Assembly: GCA_963736975.1 (NCBI GenBank)
Contig: CAVTQY010000001.1
Coordinates: forward strand, 1,984,001 to 2,048,000
DNA from: CAVTQY01 sp963736975
GTDB lineage: Bacteria > Pseudomonadota > Alphaproteobacteria > Acetobacterales > Acetobacteraceae
Length of the DNA: 64,000 nt
Reading direction: 5' to 3'
Part shown: one piece after another, positions 33,335 through 43,158 of the stretch
Position numbering within the stretch: position 1 is the first letter of the stretch
Layout of the letters: each line of letters starts with the position of its first letter
The notes under the pieces: generated by a model
The model's database searches: none
What the model saw: the letters and a program-made list of their open reading frames with translations, nothing else
What the model was told of the DNA's origin: nothing
Position numbers and translations under genes: made by a program

Positions 33335-34276
33335 TCATGCATAAGCAGTTTGCCCCGCCTGTTCGGTTGTACCAGGTGACGCGACCTTGATCGGATGGGC
33401 CGGGCGGTTCTGGCGAAGCGTGGCGGCGCCGTCGGCGACCACGCGCCAGACCGCCTGCGAGAGCTGCTTGCGGTTGGCGAAAGCCGCGGTTTCGAGCGGT
33501 GCATGCAACAGCACCGTGACGCGCAGGCCGCGGTGCCGCGCAAGACGCCAGTAATGCGTGGCGATAGTCATGTCGCCGTACCAGGCAAAGAGCGGGCGGG
33601 TGGCGCGGCCAGCAGGAAGCCCCGCCAGCCGGTCATAGACCACAGACACCGGTTGCAGCAGCGGCGGGTCGGCGCCTTCGGCCACCGCGAAGAACGAGGA
33701 GAGAAACGGCATCACCCGCGAGCCGTCGGAAGTGGTCCCCTCGGGGAACAGGAACAGGTTGTCGCCCGCGGTGAGCCGCGCCCGCATTTCATCCCGCTCG
33801 CGCCCGGTGTTGCCGCGCTGGCGGCTGATGAAGACGGTGCGGCCGAGTCGCGCGATGGCGCCCACCAGCGGCCATTTCGCAACCTCGCCCTTGGAGACGA
33901 AGCAGCCGTCCAGCTGGCCGCCGAGTACGGGTATGTCGAGCCAGGACGTGTGGTTGGAGACGAACACCAGCGGCCGATCGCCCGCAGCCCGTGTTCCGAT
34001 GACCCGGACCTTCAAGCCGATGAGCCGGCAGAAGGTAGCCCAGTAGCAACGGGCAAAATGGACTTTCGAGCGGCCGGGCGACAGCAGGCAGACGCCTTGG
34101 ACCGGCATAGCGATGAATGTCCAGCCGAGCAGTAGAAGAAAGCGGCGGATCGCGCGGATAGTACCAAAGACCAACGGCCGATTGCGGCGACGAAACAGTC
34201 CATCGCCGGGCTCCGGTAGGGCAAGCCCGGAGCCGGGAGGCGGGCGGCGGCGGAGTCGGCGAGGCGCATACCGCAT
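33335..34276 (-). CDS. plsC: 1-acyl-sn-glycerol-3-phosphate acyltransferase
   Basis: An inner-membrane acyltransferase of 313 residues that makes phosphatidic acid from lysophosphatidate. It has an N-terminal membrane segment (FLLLLGWTFIAMPVQGVCLL), the catalytic NHTSWLDIPVL (H-x4-D) and the glycerol-3-phosphate site LFLFPEGTTSDGSRV. Plain PlsC proteins are usually shorter, about 240, with the extra length at the C-terminus. I take the ATG at 34276; the frame is open further upstream into the tamA promoter region but that part is not family-like. A related lyso-ornithine lipid acyltransferase (OlsA) is an alternative. Confidence 0.85.
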   Translation of the reverse strand: MRYAPRRLRRRPPPGSGLALPEPGDGLFRRRNRPLVFGTIRAIRRFLLLLGWTFIAMPVQGVCLLSPGRSKVHFARCYWATFCRLIGLKVRVIGTRAAGDRPLVFVSNHTSWLDIPVLGGQLDGCFVSKGEVAKWPLVGAIARLGRTVFISRQRGNTGRERDEMRARLTAGDNLFLFPEGTTSDGSRVMPFLSSFFAVAEGADPPLLQPVSVVYDRLAGLPAGRATRPLFAWYGDMTIATHYWRLARHRGLRVTVLLHAPLETAAFANRKQLSQAVWRVVADGAATLRQNRPAHPIKVASPGTTEQAGQTAYA

Positions 34277-34371
34277 GAGGCCGGATAACGCAGCGGTGAT
34301 GTCGGAACAATGGCGCAAGCGTGACCGTCGGTTGACATCGACGGCGCGACTTTGTGGGCTAGCCTTGTTGC

Positions 34372-36213
34372 ATGACGCGCGATTTTGCCGCTCGAGCCAG
34401 CGTCGCCCTGCTCCTGGCGGTGCTGCTGGCGCTAATAGGCCCATCGCCGCGCGCCGCCGACCCGGAGCCGTACACGGTGTCGTTGGGGAAAACTGCGGAT
34501 AGCGGACTCAACGCTGCGTTGAACGGTTCCTCCCAACTGATCGCGTTGCGTGCAACGGCCCCGGTGGGACCGTTCGCGCTGGTCGCACGTGCGCGGGACG
34601 ACCGTGCACGTTTCGTCACCGCACTGCAGAGTTTCGGTTATTTCAAAGGCACGATCGATATCCGGATCGATGGCCGCTCGATCGACGATCCCAGCCTGAT
34701 CAATATGCTGGAACATGCGCCGGCCAATCCTCCGGCGAACGTGACCGTGACTGTGACTCCGGGTCCGCAATTCAGGCTTGGCAACGTGTCACTGCAAGGC
34801 GAAGTGCCGGAGACAGCAGCGGCCAAGCTCGATCTTGGAGCCGGGGCACCAGCCAGAGCGGCGGACGTGCTGGCCGCGCAGCAGCGGTTGCTGGCCGCAT
34901 TGCGCGATCAGGGATACGCGCTGGCGAAGGTGAACCTGGAACCTGCCGTCGTGCATCTGGCGGATGAGCGGATGGACGTCACTTTCGTGGTCGATGCCGG
35001 ACCGCGGGTGGATATCGGCCGGATCACGCTCCAGGGGTTGCATGGGGTGAACCCGTCCTTCGTCGAGCGTCGCCTGTTGCTGCATCCGGGTGAGCAGTTC
35101 AGCCCCACCGCGATCGAGGCAGCGCGAGCCGATCTCGCGTCTTTACCGGCATTTTCCTATGTCAGCGCACAGCCGGCGACGTCGCTCGACCCGCAAGGCA
35201 CGCTGCCAATTACATTCGAGTTCGGCGAAGCGAAGGTGCATGCGGTTGATTTCGGCGCATCGTATTCGACTGATCTGGGCGTGGGCCTGACTGCCGGATG
35301 GCACGACCGCAACCTGTTCGGCAATGCGGAGCAGTTGAATCTGACAGCCGCATTCCAGGGCGGCGGCAATTCCGAACTGCATCCGGGTTACAAGCTCAAC
35401 GCGCAGTTCATCAAGCCGGATTTCTGGGCGCGCAACCAGTCGCTGGAGGTCAATCTCGGCGCCGTGGACCAGGATCTGCTGCCATATTCGCAAAAGGCGC
35501 TGACGCAGTCGATCCTGCTCAACCGCAAGCTGTCGCCGCACTGGACCGTGAGTTACGGGATCGGCGGCGAGGAGGAACGGATCATCCAGGAGGACGTCAG
35601 CCGGCGTTACAACCTGCTGATGCTGCCGCTGACGGTGCGGTACGACAGCACCAACAACCTGCTCAATCCGACCACCGGGATTCGCGCGGCATTGCAGGCG
35701 ACACCGACGCAGTCGCTGACCGGCACGCACACGACATTCATGATCGCCCAACTGTCCGCATCGAGCTACTTCGATCTTACCGGAAATGGACGCAGCGTCA
35801 TCGCGCTGCGCGGATTGGCCGGCGATATCCTGGGTGGCGGCAGCACGTTCGATCTGCCGCCTGATCTGCGATTTTATGCGGGCGGGTCCGGGACAGTGCG
35901 GGGATACAAATACCAATCGGTCGGGCCGCAATTTCCGGACGGCACGCCGATCGGCGGCACCGAGATCACGGCGGGAACGATCGAGCTGCGTCAGCGCGTG
36001 TTGCAGAACTGGGGTTTCACGTTGTTCACAGATGCGGCGCAGGTACGCGCGCGTGACCTTCCGAGCCCGAACAAATATGGCGTCGGGGTTGGCGCGGGTG
36101 TATTGTATTTCACATCGTTCGGGCCAATTCGGGCGCAGTTCGCGGTGCCGGCGGTGAAGCTGCCGAACAGCGGGAGTTTCGAGCTGTATATCGGCATTGG
36201 GCAGGCATTCTGA
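34372..36213 (+). CDS. tamA: autotransporter assembly outer-membrane protein TamA
   Basis: TamA is a BamA-like outer-membrane protein that works with TamB to assemble surface proteins. The 613-residue protein starts with a signal peptide (ASVALLLAVLLALIGPSPRAA), has about three POTRA domains (PQFRLGNVSLQGEVPE, GPRVDIGRITLQGLHGVNPSFVERRL) and a C-terminal 16-strand barrel (VDFGASYSTDLGVGLTAGW to the last strand GSFELYIGIGQAF, ending in Phe). The barrel motif FYAGGSGTVRGYKYQSVGP matches the lid-lock VRGF/Y signature. Its stop overlaps the tamB ATG by one base. Confidence 0.93.
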   Translation: MTRDFAARASVALLLAVLLALIGPSPRAADPEPYTVSLGKTADSGLNAALNGSSQLIALRATAPVGPFALVARARDDRARFVTALQSFGYFKGTIDIRIDGRSIDDPSLINMLEHAPANPPANVTVTVTPGPQFRLGNVSLQGEVPETAAAKLDLGAGAPARAADVLAAQQRLLAALRDQGYALAKVNLEPAVVHLADERMDVTFVVDAGPRVDIGRITLQGLHGVNPSFVERRLLLHPGEQFSPTAIEAARADLASLPAFSYVSAQPATSLDPQGTLPITFEFGEAKVHAVDFGASYSTDLGVGLTAGWHDRNLFGNAEQLNLTAAFQGGGNSELHPGYKLNAQFIKPDFWARNQSLEVNLGAVDQDLLPYSQKALTQSILLNRKLSPHWTVSYGIGGEEERIIQEDVSRRYNLLMLPLTVRYDSTNNLLNPTTGIRAALQATPTQSLTGTHTTFMIAQLSASSYFDLTGNGRSVIALRGLAGDILGGGSTFDLPPDLRFYAGGSGTVRGYKYQSVGPQFPDGTPIGGTEITAGTIELRQRVLQNWGFTLFTDAAQVRARDLPSPNKYGVGVGAGVLYFTSFGPIRAQFAVPAVKLPNSGSFELYIGIGQAF

Positions 36214-39200
36214 TGCGCTGGCTCCGCCGCTCTCTGTATGTCCTTCTCGCCTTGATCGCGCTGCTGGCGATCATCACGCGGCCGCCGGTACTCGATGCGT
36301 TGCTGAGCCACATAACAAGCTCGGTGGCGGCCAACGGACTTACAATCCACCTGAACGGCAACCTGAGCGCCAATCAGGTTGAGCTGCGCGACAGCGAAGG
36401 CACATACGCTCGCTTCCAGGACGTGACGATCCACTGGTCACCGCTGCAACTGATCCATGACAAGATCGACGTGGCGCTGCTGGCGGCACGGGACGGAGAC
36501 GTGTTGCGGCTGCCCAAAAGCTCGTCCTCCAGCTCATCGAGCGGCACGACCCCGACCTCGGTGCAAACGCTGGAGATCGATCGTCTCCATCTCGCCCCCG
36601 ATGTTATCGGTGCTCCCGCCGTGCTGAAGATCACCGGATCGGACCTGCGGCTCGCCACCGGGGTGATGCAGGGGACGCTGGTGGCGAAAGAGAGTGGCGG
36701 CAGCGGCACCTATACCGTTTCCGCCGATATCGAGCCCGCCGGCATTCACGCGACCGTGGCAGCGCAGGAGGCGCCCGGCGGGCTGATCGCCAAAGTGGCG
36801 AAACTCCCGGCGCTGGGTCCGATCGCCCTGAATGCTTCCGTCCAGGGGCCACGCGACTCGCTCGAAACCAAGCTCACGCTCTCCGCCGGGCCATTGCGGG
36901 CAACCGCGAGCGGTACCGTGAACCTGACAGGCGAGGCGGCGACATTAGCGGTGGATGCCGACGCCCCGGCAATGACGCCGCGGCCAGGATTGTCGTGGCA
37001 GTCGGTCGCGGTGAACGCCGATGTGCAGGGGAAATTCACCAGCCCCGATGTCAGCGGGCAGATCCGGATCGATGGCCTGGCAGCGTCGGAGGGGCAGGTG
37101 CGGCAGATCGCGCTTAAGCTGACCGGCAACAAAGGCGAGGTCCGCGTCACCGGTGAGTTGGACGGCATCGTCATTCCTGGCCGGCAGCCGGCGCTGCTTG
37201 CGGCGGCGCCGCTGCTGGTGACCGCCGATGCCCGGCTCGATGCGCCCAACCGGCCCGTCGCTTTCACCATCAGCCATCCGATTCTGGCGGCGAGCGGCAC
37301 GCTCGACACGTCCGGCACCGAGCGGGCGCAGGTTCAGCTCAAACTGCCGGAGCTGGGACCGATCGCTGCAGCGGCAGGGCTCGATCTGCAGGGAACGGTC
37401 GCCGCCACCGCGTCGGCGACCCGGGAAGGCGATACGACGCGATTCTCGCTGGACGGCACGCTCGGGCTAACCGGCGGCGTGGCGCCGGCACCGGCACTGG
37501 TCGGGCCGGCGGCGCACCTCGTGCTGGCGGGAAGCCTGCAAGGCGAAAGCCTCACGTTGTCGCAGGCGCGATTCGACGGACAGGATGTCACGTTGGCGTT
37601 CAGCGGCACGGCATCCCGGCAGCAAGTGGCGCTCGATTGGTCCGCCGCGCTAGCGCGGCTTGCGCCGCTTGATCCGCGCCTCGCCGGGTCGCTGCAGGCG
37701 CACGGACGGATTGCCGGACCGGCGGAGAATCTGACCCTCGCCGCCGATCTTGCCGGTGAGGTGAGCGAGCACGGGCAGTCCTCTGGCCCGCTGAGCGCGC
37801 ATGTCGAGGCGAAAGGCCTTCCCAACGCGCCGAGCGGCGAGATCACCGCGCAGGGGGCCTTGCTCGGCTCGCCGGTACAGCTTGCCGTCACCGGGGCGAA
37901 GCAGGCCGATGGAGCCCTCCGGGTGAACATCCAGCGCGCCGCCTGGAAGAGCGCGACGGCCCAGGGACGGCTGACGCTGCCCGAGGGGCAGAAAATCCCG
38001 CTCGGCGAGGTGCAGCTCAACATCGCGGACCTGGCGGATTTCGCGCCTCTGCTGGGCCGGCCGGTCACCGGCAGCGTGCGCGCGTCACTGGACTCCAGTG
38101 CCGGGCAGGCGGCGCTGAAGGCCGACGTGCATGACGCCCGCATACCGGGGATGGCATCAGTCGGGACAGCGGCGTTGACAGCGACGGTCGCGGATCCGGG
38201 GACGCATCCTGTGGTGGACGCGCATCTCGAACTGGCCGGTGTCTCCGCCAGTCGCATCGCCGGTGCTGCCGGGCAGATCGCTGTCGCCGGACCAATTGAA
38301 GCGCTCGACGTGAGGTTGCATGCGACCGCCGCCGACCTGGACGGCGGGGCTGCGAAGCTGACCGCCACGGGCACGGTGAACGGAACGGCGAAGTCGGTGA
38401 CACTGGCGAGTCTCTCGGCCGGCTGGAAACAACTGGCGGCTCGGCTGTTGACCCCGGCCGGCTTCGACTTCGCCAACGGCATGGACATCCATCACCTGCG
38501 GCTGGGCCTGGATCAGGCGGTGATCAACGTGGATGGGCATATCGGCTCGACGCTCGATCTGACAGCCAGCGCGCGCGACCTACCGGCAAGCCTGGCGGCT
38601 CAGGTCTCGCCTGGCACGAGCGCCAGCGGCACGCTATCGACTGACATGCGGCTGACCGGAACGACGGCAGCGCCGACCGGCTCGATCCGGCTTCGCGGCT
38701 CCGGGCTGCGCCTGGACATCAAAGGCCGCGCCATGCCGCCGCTGTCGCTGACTGCGGACGCCACCCTGGAGGGCACGTCGGCACAGATCAATGCCGCGGT
38801 CGCGACCGGATCGTCGCGTCTGACATTAAGTGGGCGAGCGCCGCTTACTTCCACTGCGCCTCTGGCCCTTCGGGCGAACGGCAGTATCGATCTCGGTTTG
38901 GCGAATCCACTCCTTTCCGCCGGCGGCGCACTGGCGGGAACGGTCCGACTGGCAGCGGATGTCTCGGGCACGATCGCCCGCCCGGCGGGGACGGTCCGGG
39001 CTGACGCGTCGGGGGTCAGGCTGCTCACCACGATGGGTCGAGGGCTGCCGCCGGCCAGTATCGCCGCGACGGCAACCCTGCACGGCACCGCCGCACGGAT
39101 CGATGCCAGGCTAAGCGCCGGCGTTTCGCATGTGACCCTTGCGGGCACGGCGCCTCTCAGCACCGCCACGCCGCTCGACCTGCGGACCACCGGGCGCGTC

Positions 39201-40481
39201 GATCTCGCGATGCTCGACCCGCTGATTGCGGCCAACGGGGACTACGTCGCCGGCATCGTGACGCTCGATGCGAGGGTCGGCGGCACGGCGACCGCGCCGC
39301 GGCTGACCGGCGGCGCGCAACTCAGCAACGGCGACATCCGCGATTATGCGCAAGGCGCGCATCTGAGCGACATAACGGCGCGGCTGACGGCAAACGGCAA
39401 TGCGCTGCGGATCGATAGCTTGAGCGCCCATGCCGGCAACGGCACGATCGGCGGCAACGGCACGATCGGCATTTTTCAGCCGCGTATGCCGGTCAATCTC
39501 GTGCTGACGGCACGCGACGCCACGCCGCTTTCAGGCGGGGTGGTCACCGCGACCGTAAACGCCAACCTTGCCGTGCGCGGCGAGGTCGAGGGCAATGTCG
39601 CGCTGGCCGGCACCGTGGATGTGCGACGCGCGTTGATCGAGATCCCGTCCAAGCTGCCCGCGAGCGTGGCGACGATCCCGATCCGCATTGGTGGCGCCCC
39701 GCCGCCTCCGCCGCACAAGGCGGCGATCGTTCCGGTGATTACGCTCGACATCACGGTGCACGCGCCGGAGCAGGTGTTCGTGCGCGGGCGCGGGCTGGAT
39801 GCCGAGCTGGGCGGGACGGTCGGCGTGCAGGGAACGACGCAGCACATCCGCTCTCGCGGCGCGTTCAATCTCGTTCGCGGCTCATTCAACTTGGTTGGAT
39901 CGACGCTGACATTCGATTCGGGGCGGATCGATTTTAACGGCGGCAGCCTGAGCGATCCGGCGATCCATTTCGTCGCGACCTCGGTCAGCAACGGCACGGC
40001 GGCGACGCTGACGGTCAGCGGCACGGCGCAAAATCCGAAACTCACGCTCTCGAGCCAACCCGAGCTGCCACAGGACCAGATCCTCGCGTTGTTGTTGTTT
40101 CATACGGATAAAGGACAGCTCAACGCCTTCCAGATCGCCTCGATCGCCGCCGGGCTGGCGCAGATCACCGGCACCGGCGGCGGTCTCGCCAATCCGCTGC
40201 AAGGCGTGCAGAACGCGCTCGGCCTCGATCAGCTCGGCATTGGCGGCGGCGCCAACGGTAGTCCGACCTTGCAAGCTGGGCGCTATATCGGGCGGCGGCT
40301 TTATGTGGGCGCACAACAGGGCACCGGGGGCACGGGCGCGCAAGGCAAGGTGGAGTACAGCCTCACGAAACGGCTGAAGCTGAACGCTACTGTTGGTAAT
40401 GGAGAAACCACTAGCGCGATCGGCGCGACCGGGCAGAGTAATGGAGAGAGCGTCGGAATTACGTATCAGTTCGAATATTAG
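36213..40481 (+). CDS. tamB: translocation and assembly module protein TamB
   Basis: TamB is a very long inner-membrane-anchored periplasmic protein that spans to TamA; related AsmA-like proteins move phospholipids. The 1422-residue protein has one N-terminal membrane helix (LYVLLALIALLAIITRPPVL), a long repetitive Ala/Gly/Thr-rich beta-taco region, and the conserved C-terminal DUF490 domain from about 1100 (VRGRGLDAELGGTVGVQG, LSSQPELPQDQILALLLF, GRRLYVGAQQGTGG) ending GITYQFEY. It is coupled to tamA and is followed by a two-sided hairpin terminator. Confidence 0.94.
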   Translation: MRWLRRSLYVLLALIALLAIITRPPVLDALLSHITSSVAANGLTIHLNGNLSANQVELRDSEGTYARFQDVTIHWSPLQLIHDKIDVALLAARDGDVLRLPKSSSSSSSSGTTPTSVQTLEIDRLHLAPDVIGAPAVLKITGSDLRLATGVMQGTLVAKESGGSGTYTVSADIEPAGIHATVAAQEAPGGLIAKVAKLPALGPIALNASVQGPRDSLETKLTLSAGPLRATASGTVNLTGEAATLAVDADAPAMTPRPGLSWQSVAVNADVQGKFTSPDVSGQIRIDGLAASEGQVRQIALKLTGNKGEVRVTGELDGIVIPGRQPALLAAAPLLVTADARLDAPNRPVAFTISHPILAASGTLDTSGTERAQVQLKLPELGPIAAAAGLDLQGTVAATASATREGDTTRFSLDGTLGLTGGVAPAPALVGPAAHLVLAGSLQGESLTLSQARFDGQDVTLAFSGTASRQQVALDWSAALARLAPLDPRLAGSLQAHGRIAGPAENLTLAADLAGEVSEHGQSSGPLSAHVEAKGLPNAPSGEITAQGALLGSPVQLAVTGAKQADGALRVNIQRAAWKSATAQGRLTLPEGQKIPLGEVQLNIADLADFAPLLGRPVTGSVRASLDSSAGQAALKADVHDARIPGMASVGTAALTATVADPGTHPVVDAHLELAGVSASRIAGAAGQIAVAGPIEALDVRLHATAADLDGGAAKLTATGTVNGTAKSVTLASLSAGWKQLAARLLTPAGFDFANGMDIHHLRLGLDQAVINVDGHIGSTLDLTASARDLPASLAAQVSPGTSASGTLSTDMRLTGTTAAPTGSIRLRGSGLRLDIKGRAMPPLSLTADATLEGTSAQINAAVATGSSRLTLSGRAPLTSTAPLALRANGSIDLGLANPLLSAGGALAGTVRLAADVSGTIARPAGTVRADASGVRLLTTMGRGLPPASIAATATLHGTAARIDARLSAGVSHVTLAGTAPLSTATPLDLRTTGRVDLAMLDPLIAANGDYVAGIVTLDARVGGTATAPRLTGGAQLSNGDIRDYAQGAHLSDITARLTANGNALRIDSLSAHAGNGTIGGNGTIGIFQPRMPVNLVLTARDATPLSGGVVTATVNANLAVRGEVEGNVALAGTVDVRRALIEIPSKLPASVATIPIRIGGAPPPPPHKAAIVPVITLDITVHAPEQVFVRGRGLDAELGGTVGVQGTTQHIRSRGAFNLVRGSFNLVGSTLTFDSGRIDFNGGSLSDPAIHFVATSVSNGTAATLTVSGTAQNPKLTLSSQPELPQDQILALLLFHTDKGQLNAFQIASIAAGLAQITGTGGGLANPLQGVQNALGLDQLGIGGGANGSPTLQAGRYIGRRLYVGAQQGTGGTGAQGKVEYSLTKRLKLNATVGNGETTSAIGATGQSNGESVGITYQFEY

Positions 40482-40485
40482 CGAA

Positions 40486-40634
40486 GAAAAAATTCACCAC
40501 AGAGACACGGAGGCGGGTAGGTTTGCACGGAGGAATTTTTGTGCACAGTTTGTCCGAGACGGCGGCCGTAGACGAGGCGTAAATACTCTTTCTCTGTGCA
40601 AACCTCCCTGCCTCTGTGTCTCTGTAGTTTTTTT
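40486..40634. terminator. two-sided terminator built from a CACAGAGA repeat
   Basis: An imperfect stem of nearly 40 bp: ACCACAGAGACACGGAGGCG onward (40496) pairs with the reverse arm TTTGCACAGAG.../CTCTGTGTCTCTGTAG (about 40591-40627). A run of T (40628-40634) follows on the plus strand and a run of A (40486-40492 region) precedes it, giving U-runs in both directions. It lies between the convergent tamB and gshB stop codons. Confidence 0.72.
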
Positions 40635-40635
40635 G

Positions 40636-41619
40636 CTAATCAGCGTCGGCCGCCAGCTTCGCCTCGATGGAATCCCAGATCGCCCGCTCCAGATGCACAC
40701 CGTCGAAGCGGGCGATCTCCTGGATACCCGTGGGCGAAGTGACGTTGATCTCGGTCAGCCAGTCGCCGATCACATCGATGCCGACGAAGATCATCCCCTG
40801 CTCGCGCAGAGCGGGGCCGATCGCGGCACAGATCTCGCGGTCGCGCGCCGTGAGCGTGCTCTTCTCCGGCCGTCCGCCAACATGCATGTTGGAGCGCGCC
40901 TCCCCTTCGGCGGGCACGCGGTTGATCGCGCCCATCGCCTCGCCGTCCACCAGAATGATGCGCTTATCTCCCACGCGGACCGCGGGTTCGTAGCGCTGGA
41001 ACATCAGCGGCTCACGCGAGCGCGCCCAGTGCATCTCCAGCAACGCGGCGAGGTTTTCATCGTCCGGCTTGATGCGGAACACGCCGGCGCCGCCGTTGCC
41101 GAACAGCGGCTTGACCACGATGTCCTTGTGCTCGGCGCGGAAGGCCCGGATCGCCTCGAGGTCCCAGGTGATCATCGTGGGCGGCATCAGATGCGGGAAA
41201 TGCGTGACCAGGATTTTCTCTGGCGCATTGCGCACCGCGGCCGGGTCATTCACCACAAGCGTGCGCGGCTGGATGTGCTCCAGCATGTGGGTCGCCGTGA
41301 TGTAGGCCATGTCGAACGGCGGGTCCTGCCGCATCAGCACGACATCCATGCCGGCGAGATCCAGTCGTTCGAGGTCGCCGAAGCGGTAATGATCACCGGC
41401 GACATGCTGCACCGCGACGGGCCTGGCGCGGGCAAACAGCCGTTCTTCCCGTCGCGCCCCCTGGCGTGCGACGCCCTCCCGCAGCGCCATGTGGCGCACC
41501 TCGTAGTGCCACATCATATGGCCGCGCGCCTGCGCCTCCAGCATCAGGGCGAAGGTGGAATCGGCATCGATATTGATGTTCTCGATCGGGTCCATCTGGA
41601 CCGCGACGCGTAGCGGCAT
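40636..41619 (-). CDS. gshB: glutathione synthetase
   Basis: GshB joins gamma-glutamylcysteine and glycine with ATP to make glutathione in the cytosol. The 327-residue ATP-grasp protein starts VAVQMDPIENINIDADSTFALMLEAQARGH, the family's N-terminal signature, and has VVKPLFGNGGAGVFRI for ATP binding and EINVTSPTGIQEIARFDGV near the end. The partner gshA starts at the right edge of this window rather than next to it. It converges with tamB. Confidence 0.96.
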   Translation of the reverse strand: MPLRVAVQMDPIENINIDADSTFALMLEAQARGHMMWHYEVRHMALREGVARQGARREERLFARARPVAVQHVAGDHYRFGDLERLDLAGMDVVLMRQDPPFDMAYITATHMLEHIQPRTLVVNDPAAVRNAPEKILVTHFPHLMPPTMITWDLEAIRAFRAEHKDIVVKPLFGNGGAGVFRIKPDDENLAALLEMHWARSREPLMFQRYEPAVRVGDKRIILVDGEAMGAINRVPAEGEARSNMHVGGRPEKSTLTARDREICAAIGPALREQGMIFVGIDVIGDWLTEINVTSPTGIQEIARFDGVHLERAIWDSIEAKLAADAD

Positions 41620-41640
41620 GGGCGACCTCCGCCGCCCTTT

Positions 41641-43017
41641 TTAATGCGCGATCTCCTCCAATGCGAGGCCGCGCGTCGGCGGTCCGAAGCCGGCGATCAC
41701 GATGACCACGATCAGCATGGCCACGGCGATGAAGGCGAACACCGCTTCCGTCCCACCGAGGCCGAGAAAGAACGCCACGGCGAGGCCGGAGAACGCGGCC
41801 GAGATCCGGCTCCAGGAATAGACGAAGCCGACCGCACGGGAGCGGATATGGGTGGGAAACAGCTCCGCTTGGTAGTTGTGGAAGGAGAAGGACAGCCAGT
41901 TGTTGCTCAACGTGATCAGCACGCCGAAGATGATCAGCGCGATCCCTGCCGTCTGCGCGGAGAACAGCAGGCCGAACACGGCAATGCCGATCGCGGCCAA
42001 GACGATCTGCCATTTGCGCTCCATCTTGTCGGCAATGAGCGTGCCCAGCAACGGGCCGATCGGATTGGCGATCGCAATGATGAAGGCATATTGCAGACTT
42101 TGCGTGACATGGATGCCCTTCGCGATCAGCAACGTCGGCACCCAGGCCGCAAAGCCGTAATAGCCGAAGGTCTGGAAGAAGTTGAAAATCGACATGAGGA
42201 CGGCGCGCCCGCCATAGGGCGGTTGCCATATCTCGCTGAACGAGGCGGTTCCGGTTTCCTCGATGCCCACGCCCACCGGCGGCAGCGGACCGGTCTCGGC
42301 CTGAACCTCCGCTTCCAGCCGACGCACGACAGTATCGGCTTCGGCAACGCGTCCATGCCGCGCGAGCCAGCGGGGTGATTCGGGCAGACCGAGTCGGAGC
42401 CACCAAACGAAGATCGCGCCGACTGAGCCAATGACAACGACCCAACGCCAGTTATCGACGCCGAGGAGCCAGGCCAGGAACGCCGCGACCGGCACGGCGC
42501 AGAACTGCACGAACTGATTGAAGGCGAAGGCACGCCCGCGCGTTTGGCGCGGGATCAGCTCGGCGATGTAGGTATCGATCGTAACCAGCTCCACGCCAAG
42601 CCCTATCCCCGCGATGAAACGCCAGATGTTGATCCAGAACCCGGTAGGCATGAACGCCATGATCAGGGTGCAGATCGAGTACCAGACCAGGGAGAAAGTG
42701 AAAACCGAGCGGCGTCCATGGGTATCCGCGACCCAACCGAAGATGATCGTGCCCACGAACAGGCCGGCGAAAAGGCAAAACACGAACGTGCCGGCGCCGG
42801 GCGAGTGGATGGCCTTGAGGGCGGCGAACGGGCCGAGCGAGGCGTCGGAGAATAACCCCTGCTTGGTCATGCCGGGCACGATGTAGGCGGTCAGAAACAG
42901 GTCGTAGATTTCGAAGCAGGCGCCGAGCGAGATCAGCGTAATCATCCGCCAGATAGGGCTGCTAGCAGGCAGGCGATCCAAACGTGCGGCAATTTCCGCA
43001 GCGGGACTAACGGCCAT
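41641..43017 (-). CDS. MFS transporter, sugar/organic-acid porter type
   Basis: An inner-membrane major facilitator of 458 residues with about twelve hydrophobic segments. Typical MFS loops are present: GWVADTHGRRSVFT between helices 2 and 3, and IADKMERKWQ at the matching place in the second half. Features such as ARLDRLPASSPIWRMI at the start and RGRAFAFNQFVQFCAVPVAAF resemble the NiaP/metabolite:H+ symporter group. The substrate is not evident. The ATG at 43017 follows GGAGGACG. It is divergent from hslV. Confidence 0.88.
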   Translation of the reverse strand: MAVSPAAEIAARLDRLPASSPIWRMITLISLGACFEIYDLFLTAYIVPGMTKQGLFSDASLGPFAALKAIHSPGAGTFVFCLFAGLFVGTIIFGWVADTHGRRSVFTFSLVWYSICTLIMAFMPTGFWINIWRFIAGIGLGVELVTIDTYIAELIPRQTRGRAFAFNQFVQFCAVPVAAFLAWLLGVDNWRWVVVIGSVGAIFVWWLRLGLPESPRWLARHGRVAEADTVVRRLEAEVQAETGPLPPVGVGIEETGTASFSEIWQPPYGGRAVLMSIFNFFQTFGYYGFAAWVPTLLIAKGIHVTQSLQYAFIIAIANPIGPLLGTLIADKMERKWQIVLAAIGIAVFGLLFSAQTAGIALIIFGVLITLSNNWLSFSFHNYQAELFPTHIRSRAVGFVYSWSRISAAFSGLAVAFFLGLGGTEAVFAFIAVAMLIVVIVIAGFGPPTRGLALEEIAH

Positions 43018-43120
43018 GATGGAGACGTCCTCCTTGGGTCGCGGCGCATGCCGCCGCTCATTGCGGCTATGCAGCCTTGGCAACTCGCGTCGCGTCAAGG
43101 GATTGCGGCCGCCGCCGGTC

Positions 43121-43148
43121 CTTGTTGGGCGCGGCATGCCTCCCATGT
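43121..43148 (+). promoter_or_regulatory. heat-shock (RpoH) promoter for hslVU
   Basis: CTTGTT (43121-43126), a 15-base spacer and CCCATGT (43142-43148) match the sigma-32 pattern CTTGNN-N13-17-CCCATNT well. It is 11 bases upstream of the hslV ATG, so the 5' leader would be only a few bases. HslVU is a known RpoH target. Confidence 0.65.
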
Positions 43149-43158
43149 AACGGGACAA

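Noticed and set aside
34332..34371. TTGACA as the -35 of a tamA promoter
   Set aside because: The -35 word is perfect but no reasonable -10 occurs at 16-18 bases, so I did not list a promoter.
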